A DNA stretch of 64,000 nt from Thermohalobaculum sp963822985 (GTDB lineage Bacteria > Pseudomonadota > Alphaproteobacteria > Rhodobacterales > Rhodobacteraceae): positions 558,001 to 622,000 of the forward strand of contig CAWGJU010000010.1 in assembly GCA_963822985.1 (NCBI GenBank), in the 5' to 3' direction. Both the position numbers and the translations under genes were made by a program. Positions within the stretch are counted from its first letter, which is position 1. The number at the start of each line of letters is the position of its first letter. Shown piece after piece: positions 26,907-36,238 of this stretch. The notes under the pieces were generated by a model. It was not told the DNA's origin. It saw nothing but the letters and a program-made list of their open reading frames with translations, and did no database searches.

Positions 26907-28036
26907 TTACCGCGAGCGCGCAGCTGTCCGGCCGGCTGTCGTGTCGCCGCTTCGGTGCCCCCGATAAGTGGGTCGGTCTCCCTTCGAACGCGCGGCGCTG
27001 CCGAGGAGAGCATCAACCACAATCCGCTCGGGCGATCTCGAACAGACCGGGTCCCCCGCACGGGCATCGCCGGTCAGCGCCAGCGCGTGACAGCGGCAGC
27101 CGCCGAAATCAAGGGTGGCGCTCGCAATGGCACAGGGCTCGATCATCCAGCCCGTGCCACGGAAGGCCTCGAATGCCGGAGACGACGCCCAGCTCTCGGC
27201 GAGCGGCGCCTCGCGGACGAAGACGAAGCTCAGGCCGGGAATTCTAGCTGCCGCATGGCAGGGCAGGACCCGGCCGTACGGCGCCACCGTCAGCCCGGTC
27301 GAGCCCCCCGCCCATGCAGGCGTTGGGGAACTCCGCATGGCAGTCCGGCGGCACGAAGTCGATGGCGAGGCGCCCGCGCAGCTCGGCCCGCTTCGCATCG
27401 ACCAGCCGGCGTGCGGCGCGCGCCTGCTCGGCGCTCGGGAGCAGGGCGGCACGTTGCGGGTGGCCCAGCCATGGAATTGGACGCAGGCGACCTCCAGACG
27501 GCGTGCGCAGAGACCGACCGCCAGATCGATCGTCTTCCAAGCCGGTCAAGGTTCCGCCGGCACATGACGGCGTTTAGGGTCAGCGGGAACCCAAACTCCG
27601 AAACGGCAGCTGCCACTTCCAATTTGGGCCGAAAGCCGCCCCGATAGCCGCCAAACTCGTCGGCGGTCGCCTCGTCGGCGCCTTGGATCGATAGCTGTAT
27701 GTGGTCGAGCCCCGCCGCGGCGAGCCGCTCGAGGCGTGCCTTGCTCAGCCCGGCTCCCGACGTGATGAGATTGGTTTAGAGGCCTGCCGCGGCCGCCGCC
27801 GCGGCGATCCGCTCGAGGTCGCGCCGCGCTGCGGGCTCGCTGCCGGACAGGTGCATCTGCAGAACACCGAGCGCAGCCGCCTGGCGGAACACGTCGCTCC
27901 ATTCCTCCTTGCTGAGCTCTGTCTCGCGGCCGGTCAGCTCCAGCGGGTTCGAGCAATGAGGACATGCGAGCGGACAGCGATGCGTCAGCTCGGCCAGATC
28001 GGCTTGCGGCGGGACCCGGCCCATCGGGCCCTTCAC
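26907..28036 (-). pseudogene. pqqE: PqqE radical SAM protein, decayed
   Basis: The N-terminus contains LAELTHRCPLACPHCSNPLEL with the CxxxCxxC cluster motif, then ELSKEEWSDVFRQAAALGVL. After residue 86 the conserved Tyr codon of GLYTNLITSG is TAA (27778-27776), an in-frame stop. Similarity continues past it as LSKARLERLAAAGLDHIQLS, changes frame near 27545 and 27305, and finishes with the auxiliary-cluster segment DFGGCRCHALALTGDA and DPVCSRSPE. PqqE makes the first crosslink on PqqA in pyrroloquinoline quinone synthesis. No pqqA, B, C or D was found in the window, so the gene appears orphaned and inactive. Confidence 0.88.
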
Positions 28037-28151
28037 CCTTGACCAGGCCGCCTGATCTGGCCGACATCATCATGCTCGGAGAACGCCGACCGAGAATTTC
28101 CACCAACTCCCGGACACGACCCCAACGGCCTGGCGCACATCGGCCTGCAGT

Positions 28152-28631
28152 ATGATCACCTCCTGCGCGGCCGCTTCGATGCAGCTCTTGCGGCGGGGCG
28201 CCGCAGTCGGGCTGCGGCCGAACTATCCGGTGGCAAACGCGATGCTCGCCAAGACCCTGCTCTCTTGCGGGCGTCCGGACGAGGCTCTGTCCAGGATCAA
28301 GAGAGCCATCCGAATGTCGCCGGTGTACCCTCCCTGGTTCCTCCATGTCCTCGCCGCGGCCTACCTCGACAGCGCTGATCTCGAGAGTGCGATCTCGGTC
28401 GCCAGACGATCCCTCGAGATGAACGCCAATAGCGTCGAGGCACGACACGTCCTTTGCTCGGCGCTTGTTCGGGCGAAGACGCCAGAGCGCGCGACCCCGA
28501 TCGCCCGGGAAATGCGCGAGATCGATCCGGAGTTTTCGCTGGCGAGATATGCAGAACGGCAACCTTGCCGCGACAAGAAGGTCCTGCGCCAGCTGGTCGA
28601 CGAGTTGCGGCTTGCGGGCGTGCAAGAGTGA
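28152..28631 (+). pseudogene. C-terminal TPR fragment of a class III adenylate cyclase
   Basis: 160 residues with TPR repeats (ANAMLAKTLLSCGRPDEALS, VLAAAYLDSADLESAISVAR) and the ending FSLARYAERQPCRDKKVLRQ. That ending is typical of rhizobial-type cyclase-TPR proteins. The catalytic domain is missing: the region upstream is the 5' end of pqqE on the other strand. It therefore looks like a truncated remnant. Confidence 0.65.
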
Positions 28632-28795
28632 ACCAGGACATTGAAGCTTCCCATTTCATCCCCTGCGGCCATGGCCATCATCAGCAGCATCAACATGGCC
28701 ATTATCAGCAGCATCAAGCGGTGACCCGATCTGGCGCCTCTTCCCTTCAGGCGGACGGCATCGCTACGGCAGCAATGCTCTCGACTTTGCCATAG
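28628..28795 (+). CDS. Small His/Gln-rich ORF
   Basis: A GTG overlaps the TGA of the TPR fragment (GTGA). The 55-residue product contains FIPCGHGHHQQHQHGHYQQH, seven histidines in two 8-residue repeats, and one Cys. It could bind metal. It is equally possible that this is non-coding repeat DNA. No homolog is known to me. Confidence 0.3.
   Translation: MNQDIEASHFIPCGHGHHQQHQHGHYQQHQAVTRSGASSLQADGIATAAMLSTLP
28670..28717. repeat. 24-bp tandem repeat, two units
   Basis: Units 28670-28693 and 28694-28717 differ at one base. Each begins CATGGCCAT and ends CAGCAGCATCAA. They encode the His/Gln repeat described for the small ORF. Confidence 0.85.
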
Positions 28796-29107
28796 GGCAA
28801 CGGGGCAATGGGCAGTCGAAACCAACTTGCTCGTAGGGTCGGGTGATAGCTGGGCTGGCGGGTGCTACGTCTGACATCGCGTTCGCCACGGCGAGCGTCT
28901 TCTTCCTGATCCCGTTATCTTAAGATCCTCTTGGAGAACATAAAGGCCGTCACCGGCCGAGGCTGCAGCTTATCGACTGGCTGCTGCTTCCGCCATGCGG
29001 CGGCCGGGCGGGCAGAGGTTGACAGTTCCGCTTGGATCGCGAGGCAGGAGCGGGACGGCCTTTGGATCTGCGCCAGCCGGCGCGTGAAGGGAAACGGAGA
29101 ACGGATC

Positions 29108-30310
29108 GTGTCGAACGAACCTCCACTGACCAATGGCGCGGGCGAGCCTGCCGATTGCAGACGCCGCGCTCGGATACGATACGGTCTAGAGACTGCACTC
29201 GGTGTCCCTTTCACGAGGGGCAACGAGATCCGCATTCTGCGCAATGGCGACGAGATCTTTCCCGCGATGCTCGGTGCGATTCGCGGCGCGCAGCAGCGCA
29301 TCGAGTTCCTGACCTATGTCTACTGGACCGGGGACATAGCGACCCAGATGGCCGATGCGCTTGCCGGTCGCGCGCATGCGGGCGTCGAGGTGCTCATCAT
29401 GCTCGACTCCTTCGGCGCCAAGGAGATGCGCCCCGAGCTGATACGGCAGCTCGAGGCGGCAGGCTGCGAGGTTCGCTGGTACAATCCGCTGCGGACATGG
29501 CGGCTCTGGCAGATCGACAATCGGACGCACCGCAAGCTGCTGGTCGTCGACCGCGAGGTCGGTTTCACCGGAGGCGTCGGCATCGCGAAGGAGTGGCAGG
29601 GTGCCGGCGACCGGCCAGAGAACTGGCGAGACAATCACTTCCGGATCCGCGGCCCCGCGGTGCGCGGGCTGCGCGGGGGCTTCTACGGCGACTGGATGGA
29701 GGCGGTCGACACGGTCGCGGCGGCGCTGACGGAGACCACGGAGCTCGCGCACTGCGGCGATTGCGAGATGCAGGTCGCACTCGCCCAGGCCTCCTTCGGC
29801 TGGGGCGATATCGCGCGCCAGCAGGATGCCCTGATCCGCCTGGCGGAGCGGCACATCCGGATTCAATCGCCCTATTTCGCGCCGAGCCGGATGCAGTTCG
29901 ACGCAGTGCTGGACGCCCGCCGGCGCGGGGTCGAGATCGACGTGATGATTCCCGGGCCGCATATCGACAAGCGCCTTTCTGAGCTGTCCGGATCGGAGGA
30001 GATCCTGCGGTTGCTCGAGGCGGGCGTGAGGCTCTGGCGGTTCCAGCCTACCATGCTGCACTCCAAGCTCATCAGCATCGACGGCGAGGCGGCGAGTGTC
30101 GGCACAGCGAACTTCAACGAACGCTCGGTCGGCAAGGACAACGAACTGATGGTCACGGTTCTCGACCGGGAATTCACCGGGCGGATGGACGCGATCTGGG
30201 AGGCGGACCGACGTCAGTGCCGGCAGGACGGACTCCAAGAGTGGCGTAGGCGCGGTATTCTGCGAAGGCTCAAGGAGCGGCTTGCCACGCCCGCCCAGCC
30301 ACAGACCTGA
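29108..30310 (+). CDS. Phospholipase D-like / cardiolipin synthase family protein
   Basis: 400 residues from GTG 29108 (GGAGA upstream); the same frame is open from 28931, but that part has no family similarity. Two HKD sites: HRKLLVVDREVGFTGG in the first half and HSKLISIDGEAASVGTANFN in the second, giving the paired catalytic His and Lys. No membrane helices, unlike most ClsA. Likely transfers phosphatidyl groups (ClsB-like) or hydrolyses phospholipids. Intact despite decayed neighbours. Confidence 0.85.
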   Translation: MSNEPPLTNGAGEPADCRRRARIRYGLETALGVPFTRGNEIRILRNGDEIFPAMLGAIRGAQQRIEFLTYVYWTGDIATQMADALAGRAHAGVEVLIMLDSFGAKEMRPELIRQLEAAGCEVRWYNPLRTWRLWQIDNRTHRKLLVVDREVGFTGGVGIAKEWQGAGDRPENWRDNHFRIRGPAVRGLRGGFYGDWMEAVDTVAAALTETTELAHCGDCEMQVALAQASFGWGDIARQQDALIRLAERHIRIQSPYFAPSRMQFDAVLDARRRGVEIDVMIPGPHIDKRLSELSGSEEILRLLEAGVRLWRFQPTMLHSKLISIDGEAASVGTANFNERSVGKDNELMVTVLDREFTGRMDAIWEADRRQCRQDGLQEWRRRGILRRLKERLATPAQPQT

Positions 30311-30665
30311 CGTGGCTGTGCCCGCCTGCCTCGGCTCGATATACTGGTACCGTTCTGACATCTTTTCCATTCCTTCTTTGTAAATGCAGTAGTCTCAAGA
30401 ATGCGACACGAAGGGGATGCCACTGCGACGGTCTTTCGGCACATGGTCCGCGTTCATGGAGCCGGGCACGAATTGCCGGTATCCACTCGACGCGCGCCCA
30501 CCGGACGATCCGCGGGCCTGACCCAGGGAGGAGCGGTCTCGCCGGTGGCTTGCTCCTCGGCAGTGTCGCGCCATTGTGAAGATGGCGCCGGTTACCATGG
30601 TCGAGTCGCCTCGGCTATCGTACAGCTGACTGCTGCGGAATATTTCTGGAATGAAGAGGACGGCG
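30311..30665. other. Intergenic region with AT-rich patch
   Basis: About 355 nt. The stretch 30345-30400 is distinctly AT-rich (CGATATACTGG, CTTTGTAAATGC) and could hold the promoter of the metallo-hydrolase gene. No gene recognised. Confidence 0.4.
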
Positions 30666-31454
30666 ATGAGGCAGACGAGACGCGAATTCATTGTGGCCAC
30701 CACGGCGACCGCGGCCATCACGCTCCTACCCTACGGCGCTCGTGCCGCCAGCGGGAGCTCGGACGTCTTTCAGACCGCCGGGGGCGAGATCAGGGTGCAT
30801 CCCGTCAGCCACGCCTCGTTCGTCATGGAGACGCCGGCGGGGACGATCTATTCCGATCCGGTGGGCGGCGCGGCCGCCTATGCCGACTATCCCGACCCCG
30901 ACCTCATTCTCGTCACCCACCGTCACGGCGACCACTACGACGTCGACACGCTGACGGCGCTGGCATCCGACGGCACCGAGATCGTCACCTGCGCCGACGT
31001 GCATGGCATGATGCCGGATGGGCTGAAGGAGAAGGCCAGGGTCCTGGGCCATGACGGCAGCATCGAGTGGCAGGGGGTCACGATCGAGGCCATCCCCGCC
31101 TACAACACGACCGAGGGACGCCTGGACTTTCACCCGAAGGCGCGGGGCGACAATGGCTATGTCCTGAGCTTCGATGGCTTTCGCGTCTACATCTCGGGCG
31201 ACACGGAGGACATCCCGCAGATGCGGGCGCTCGAGAACATTGACCTCGCCTTCGTCTGCATGAACCTGCCCTTCACGATGACCAGCGACGCGGCGGCGTC
31301 GGCAGTGGCGGAGTTCAAGCCGAGATACGTCTATCCCTACCACTACCGCGGCCGCGACGGCGGCACCCAGAACCCCGAGGAATTCGCCGAGCAGGTCGGG
31401 GACGCGGCCACGGTTCGGCTGGTCGACTGGTATCCGGACAACGAGGACGTCTGA
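30666..31454 (+). CDS. Tat-exported MBL-fold metallo-hydrolase
   Basis: 262 residues from ATG 30666, preceded by AGAGGA at 6 nt; ATG 30651 is also in frame. The N-terminus has the twin-arginine motif TRREFI and a hydrophobic stretch ending GARAAS. The metal motif THRHGDHYD is the HxHxDH signature, and SGDTEDIPQM and PYHYRGRDG provide further ligands. The short form resembles UlaG-like lactonase-type hydrolases. Substrate unknown. Confidence 0.85.
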   Translation: MRQTRREFIVATTATAAITLLPYGARAASGSSDVFQTAGGEIRVHPVSHASFVMETPAGTIYSDPVGGAAAYADYPDPDLILVTHRHGDHYDVDTLTALASDGTEIVTCADVHGMMPDGLKEKARVLGHDGSIEWQGVTIEAIPAYNTTEGRLDFHPKARGDNGYVLSFDGFRVYISGDTEDIPQMRALENIDLAFVCMNLPFTMTSDAAASAVAEFKPRYVYPYHYRGRDGGTQNPEEFAEQVGDAATVRLVDWYPDNEDV

Positions 31455-31544
31455 CCGGAAGCACGCCTCGGATACGGCCTCCGGCGTGACGGCGCGGCGA
31501 AGCAACCCAGGATCCTACCCTGTCGCTAAACCGTGCAAAGGAGA

Positions 31545-31562
31545 CCTTGCACGCGTGCAAGG
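31545..31562. promoter_or_regulatory. 18-bp perfect palindrome, possible operator
   Basis: CCTTGCACGCGTGCAAGG is a perfect dyad with a central CpG, the shape of LacI/GalR-family operators. A partial half-site GTGCAAAGG lies 12 nt to the left, and a TATAAT sits at about 31648. It lies between the 3' ends of the metallo-hydrolase gene and the ggt remnant, so its target is unclear. Confidence 0.4.
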
Positions 31563-31651
31563 CCTCTATCTCTCTGGTTTTGCGCCAGAGCTGGGGCGCG
31601 GCTCGCTCTTTCACGCTCGCGGCACCGACCGCCGTCAAGCGAGTGTTATAA

Positions 31652-31955
31652 TTAGATCGAAGCTCGCCTATCTGGCGACACATAGGCCTGCATCAGGCGC
31701 GGTGGCGCGGTGCCGCGCAGCAAACCATCGGCTTCACGTTTGGCGGCGGTCAGGCGGCCCACGGAACAGGGAGCGGCGAGTTCGAGATCGCGGACCCGTG
31801 CGCGCAGGTCGTTGAGTGTCTCCGCGCCCACGCTCTTCTCGATCACCACGCGTCCCGGCATGGCGGCGCGCGGGTAGAACGAGCTCTGGAAATGCAGGAT
31901 GTGGAAGAGCGGCAATTCGAGGCATTCCTGCAGGTTGAGCCCGTGATGAAACGTC
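31652..31955 (-). pseudogene. ggt: C-terminal fragment of gamma-glutamyltranspeptidase
   Basis: About 100 residues: LNLQECLELPLFHILHFQSS, then SFYPRAAMPGRVVIE, SVGRLTAAKREADGLLR and PPRLMQAY. These match the end of the small subunit of GGT, which transfers gamma-glutamyl groups from glutathione. The catalytic Thr and the entire large subunit are absent. Directly upstream lies the N-terminus of a formamidase, so a deletion joined the two genes. Confidence 0.7.
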
Positions 31956-32175
31956 GGACCTTCAACGCGTCCCCGGGCTCGGCCCCCTCGACGACCGGCC
32001 GAAATCGAGACCGGGCACGTCGGCGACCGTGCTGGCGGAAGTGAGCTGTCCGCCCGACGCGTCGACGCACTCGAACTCGATCACTGTGCCCGGGACGACG
32101 CGCGCCGCCGGCTCGTTTGCGTTGTTCCAGCCGAAATGGTGGTGCGATCCGTGGATCGTGTGCGCTGTCTTACCG
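31956..32175 (-). pseudogene. N-terminal fragment of an acetamidase/formamidase
   Basis: About 70 residues: HTIHGSHHHFGWNNANEPAA, then VIEFECVDASGGQLTSAS and, after a frame change near 32005, VEGAEPGDALKV. This is the N-terminal part of a second FmdA-type amidase, of a different subgroup from the gene at 21366. It lacks an in-frame start and stops at the ggt remnant. Confidence 0.65.
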
Positions 32176-32681
32176 CATCTTTGACAAACATGTCATCGCA
32201 GTGGACGAGATCGATGAAGATGCGCCGGGCCGCCCAGCCGCAATGACTTCATCTTCCGGCAGGAAAGTCGCTGCGTTGGTGGGACCACTGGCTGAAAGGC
32301 CGCGGCACCGGCATCAGGGACGTACCCGGCCGGCGCGGCCAAGGACGGGCTATGACTATCGCCAAAGTCGGGTCCGGGCGCTATGCAATGGATGCGGACG
32401 ACACGACAGGCGTCAGCGCCGAGCTCGATTGGAGGGTCGAGCTCTCCCATGGCGACAGGCGGATCCCGTTCGTTGAGCGAGACGAGGCTTACCGGGGACG
32501 CCCGGAAGTTCCGGATTTGCGCCAGGTTACGCACCCTGGGGGGCGACACCTCGTGCACGATCACGAGTGGGACGAGGCGATCCCGAGGCTCGCAGTGAGC
32601 GCGGTTGACGGCATGATCGCGGCCGGTCCAGGCCCGCGAGAACCGGTGACGACGAATGAAGAGGAAGCAGGGGGTTTGACA
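32176..32681. other. Region without recognised gene upstream of the peptide ABC operon
   Basis: About 500 nt. Open frames exist on both strands but none shows a known motif. The promoter of the transporter operon should lie here; I could not assign it. Confidence 0.4.
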
Positions 32682-34229
32682 ATGAAGGGCTTGCAATCGA
32701 CGAGGCGGGGGTTCCTCGCAGGAACGGCCGCGATCGGCGCGGCGGGCATCGCCGGACTGCCGCGCTGGGCCTTGGCGCAGGAGCGTGTGCTGCGCCTGCG
32801 CTTTGACGGCGACAACAGCATCCTCGATCCCGGCTACATGGTCGGCGGCACCGAGGTCGAAAGTCAGAAGCAATGCCTGCCCTTCCTGACCGAATACGTC
32901 ATCGAGGACGGCACCCTGTCCTGGCAGCCGACCTACTACGTCAAGAAGGTCGAGAGTCCGCGACCCGACGCATATCGACTTCGAGCTCGTGGACTTCCTC
33001 GAGTGGAGCGGCGGGCACGGCCCGGTCACGGCGGCGGACGTGAAGTACTCGTTCGAGCGCATGAAGGGGACCGACTGGGGCGGCTATTACGACGCAATGG
33101 ACCATGTCGAGGTGACCGGCGAGCGGGCCGGCACCATCGTCATGTCGCAGCCCTTCGCGCCCTTCATCATGGTCACGCTTTGCCACGGTCCGGGCGCGAT
33201 CCTCTGCGAGAAGGCGATGAAGGAGGTCGGCGAAAAGTTCACGACCGAGTTCCCGGCGATCGCGGCCCCTACACCTACGAGCAGATCCCGGGCCAGCGGA
33301 CGATCTTCCGACTGAACCCCGATTGGAAGGGGCCGAAGCCCGATTTCGAGCGCGTCGACTGCAACATCATCACCGAGGTCAAGGCGGCCGAGCTGGCCTT
33401 CGAGGCCGGCGAGCTCGACTGCACCGAGATCGGCGCCGACACGCTGGCCCGCTACAAGACCGAGCTGCCCGCCGATGCGGCGCTGACCGTCGCCGGCGAG
33501 CTGCAGTACATGTGGATGGGCATGAACACCGACCATCCCAAGCTGCAGGACAAGAATGTGCGCCGGGCGATCCAGCACGCGGTCGATGTCGACTCCATCC
33601 TCCAGGGCGCCTATTCAGGCACCACGGCCAAGTCGAACGGCATCGTCTGCCCGGGGCTGGTCGGGCACCGGGATGCCACGAAGTACTACAGCTACGACCC
33701 CGACAAGGCGCGCGAGCTGCTGCAGGAGGCCGGCGTTTCGGACCTGAGCCTGACGCTGCGGACGCTGAACAATCAGGAGCGCATGCTGACGGCGCAGATC
33801 ATCCAGGCGAACCTCGCCGCCGTCGGCATCACTGTCGAGATCATCCCGCTGGACAGCGGCCCGTTCTGGGACGTCGGGATGGAAGACAAGGGCGACGGCT
33901 GGAAGGACATCCAGCTCTACCTCATGCGCTTCGGCAGCCAGCCCGACCCCTACGAGGCGACGCAGTGGTTCGTCTCCGACCAGGTCGGCGTCTGGAACTG
34001 GGAGCGCTGGACCGACCCGGAATTCGACGCGCTCTACAAGCAGGGCATCGCCGAGACCGACCCGGCCAAGCGCGCCGAGATCTATCTGCGCATGCAGGAC
34101 ATCATGGAGGAGACCGGCGCCTACGTCTGGATCAACCACGAGCCCGAGGCCTATGCGCATCGCGCCGACATCGAGATCTCGTCGGCGCCCTCAGGCGAGC
34201 TCGACTATCGCCGATTCAAGCAGCTCTGA
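32682..34229 (+). CDS. Peptide/solute ABC transporter substrate-binding protein, Tat signal (internally frameshifted)
   Basis: 515 residues of the SBP_bac_5 family. The N-terminus STRRGFLAGTAAIGAAG is a twin-arginine signal. Family motifs include ADVKYSFERMKG, GPYTYEQIPGQRTIFRLNPD, MWMGMNTDHPKLQDKNVRRA and DKARELLQEAG. Bases about 32955-33270 are read out of frame: the correct protein there is in another frame and the original frame is restored, so two opposite indels cancel. First gene of a five-gene importer operon for oligopeptides or a related solute. Confidence 0.85.
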   Translation: MKGLQSTRRGFLAGTAAIGAAGIAGLPRWALAQERVLRLRFDGDNSILDPGYMVGGTEVESQKQCLPFLTEYVIEDGTLSWQPTYYVKKVESPRPDAYRLRARGLPRVERRARPGHGGGREVLVRAHEGDRLGRLLRRNGPCRGDRRAGRHHRHVAALRALHHGHALPRSGRDPLREGDEGGRRKVHDRVPGDRGPYTYEQIPGQRTIFRLNPDWKGPKPDFERVDCNIITEVKAAELAFEAGELDCTEIGADTLARYKTELPADAALTVAGELQYMWMGMNTDHPKLQDKNVRRAIQHAVDVDSILQGAYSGTTAKSNGIVCPGLVGHRDATKYYSYDPDKARELLQEAGVSDLSLTLRTLNNQERMLTAQIIQANLAAVGITVEIIPLDSGPFWDVGMEDKGDGWKDIQLYLMRFGSQPDPYEATQWFVSDQVGVWNWERWTDPEFDALYKQGIAETDPAKRAEIYLRMQDIMEETGAYVWINHEPEAYAHRADIEISSAPSGELDYRRFKQL

Positions 34230-34397
34230 TCGGCGGCCTTGACGCGCCGACCCTCGCCGCCGGCCGCCGGCGGCGATCGGCGGCAGAGGTGGACAGCGGT
34301 GACGGAAACCTCAGATGCCAACGAATAGCAGCAATTGCCCGCCGGCTGCGCCGGGGGCGTCCCCTCAGGACGTCCCCGGGCCGATGAGCCGAACGAC

Positions 34398-35344
34398 GTG
34401 ATCCTCTATCTGCTCAAGCGGATCGGCTCTGTCGCTCGCCATCGTGGTCTCGGTGGTGCTGCTCCTGTTCTCGCTGCTCCACCTGATCCCCGGCGATCCC
34501 GCGACCATCGCGCTCGGGCCGCGCGCGACGCCGGAGGTGATCGAGCGATATCGCGACCGGATGCATCTCGACGAGCCGCTGCCCGTCCAGTTCCTGATCT
34601 TTGCCGGCAACGTCCTGCAGGGCGATCTCGGCACTGACGTCTTCTCGGGCCGCAGCGTCGGCCTCATGGTCTGGGAGCAGCTGGGCTTCACGCTCGCGCT
34701 CGTCTTCGCCGGCCTCGGCTGGGCGGTGCTGCTCGGCATTCCGCTCGGCGTGCTCGCGGCGGTGCGGCCCAACAGCTGGTTCGACCGCGTCACCGGCGTC
34801 ATCTCGGTCGGCACCATCGCGGTGCCCTCGTTCCTCGTCTCGATCTGGGCGATCCTGATCTTTTCCATCTGGCTCGGCTGGCTGCCGGCGATCGGCGCGG
34901 GCGAGCCCGGCGACACGCTCGACCAGCTCGTCGCATCTGGTCCTTCCGGCCTTCGCTGTCGGTCTCGGCTGGGTCGGCTATCTCGCGCGCATGGTGCGCG
35001 CCTCGATGCTCGAGGTGATGGGCGAGAGCTACATCCGCGCGGCCCGCGCCTTCGGCATCCACCCGCGCAAGGTCGTCTTCCGCTACGCGCTTGCGGGTCG
35101 CGATCCTGCCGACGATCACGCTGATCGGCATCGGCTTCAGCGGGCTCCTCTCGGGCGTGGTCTTCGCCGAGATGATCTTCGCCCGGCCCGGCGTCGGCAA
35201 GCTGATCTACGACACGGTCCTCAACCGCAACTTCCCCGTCGTCCAGGGCGCCGTCATCGTCATGACATCGCTCTACCTCGTCATCATCCTGGTCTCCGAC
35301 CTCGTCGTCGCCTGCTTGATCCCCGTGTCCGCGAATCCCTCTGA
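34398..35344 (+). CDS. Peptide-type ABC transporter permease (DppB-like, frameshifted)
   Basis: Probable GTG start at 34398 (VILYLLKRIG). Family features: FSLLHLIPGDPATIALGPRA near the start, the GDLGTDVFSG segment, five to six membrane helices, the coupling region SYIRAARAFGIHPRKVVFRYA and ending LLDPRVRESL. Frame breaks near 34435, 34935 and 35095, and again near 35315. It forms the membrane channel with the next gene. Confidence 0.82.
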
Positions 35345-36235
35345 CGCCCACGACGGCCGGCCGGCCTCGGCGCCGGAGACCGCCGCCCGCGAGCGCGCGG
35401 CGCAGCTGCGCCGCTTCCTGCAGCAACTGGCAGGGCGTGCTCGGCCTCCTGCTCGTGATCCTCTTCTTCGCGAGCGCCCTTCTGCGCCCCCTGGATCGCG
35501 CCCTACGATCCCAACGCGATGGACATTCCCGCGCGCCTGTCGGGGCCGAGCCTGGGCGCATCTCGCCGGCACCGACCAGCTCGGCCGCGACACCTTCTCG
35601 CGCGTGCTCTGCGGCGGGCGCATCGCGCTGCAGGTCGCTGCCATCGGCGTTTCGGTGTCGCTCGCCGATCGGCCTCGTCCTCGGCATGCTCGCGGGCTAT
35701 GGCCCGCGCTGGCTCGACAACCTGCTGCTGCTGGTCTTCGACACCGTCCGCGCTTTTCCGACCATCATCCTCGCGCATGGCGACCGTGGCGCTGATCGGG
35801 CCCAGCCTCGGGCTGGTGCTGGCCATCGTGATCGTCACCCCGATCCCGCAGTATGCCCGCATGGCGCGGACGGCGACGCTGGCGATCCGCAACACCGAGT
35901 TCATCCTCGCCGAACGCTCGCTCGGCGCCGGCATGGCGCGCATCCTGGCGCTGCACGTCCTGCCGAACGTCGTCGGGCCGCTGCTGATCCTCGCCGCCAT
36001 GGACGTGCCCGTCGTCGTGACGGTCGAGGCGGGTCTCAGCTTCCTCGGCCTCGGCGTCCGCCCGCCGCAGGCGAGCTGGGGCACCATCCTCAACGAAGGC
36101 TATCTGGTGATCCGCGACACGCCCTGGCTGGTGGTCGCCGGCGGCATCCCGCTGGTCCTGACGACGCTGGGGTTCACCTTCCTCGGCGAGGCGCTGCGCG
36201 ACGTGCTCGACCCGCGCCTGCGGCGGGGACGCTGA
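35325..36235 (+). CDS. Peptide-type ABC transporter permease (DppC-like, frameshifted)
   Basis: Probable GTG start at 35325, overlapping the previous gene. Similarity runs through GVLGLLLVILFFASAL, the HLAGTDQLGRDTFSRVL motif, VFDTVRAFPTIILA, and the coupling helix NTEFILAERSLGAGMARILA, ending FLGEALRDVLDPRLRRGR. Frame breaks near 35430, 35500, 35560, 35665 and 35775. Confidence 0.82.
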
Positions 36236-36238
36236 GCG

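Noticed and set aside
28040..28151. Possible pqqD remnant upstream of pqqE
   Set aside because: Translation in all three frames gave no convincing PqqD motif.
31573..31591. Stem CTCTGG-7 nt-CCAGAG considered as terminator of the metallo-hydrolase gene
   Set aside because: The stem is short, about 120 nt after the stop, and no T-run follows.
26686..32681. Accessory stretch considered as an integrated mobile element
   Set aside because: No integrase, transposase, att-like direct repeats or tRNA edge was found. Truncated genes are better explained by deletion.
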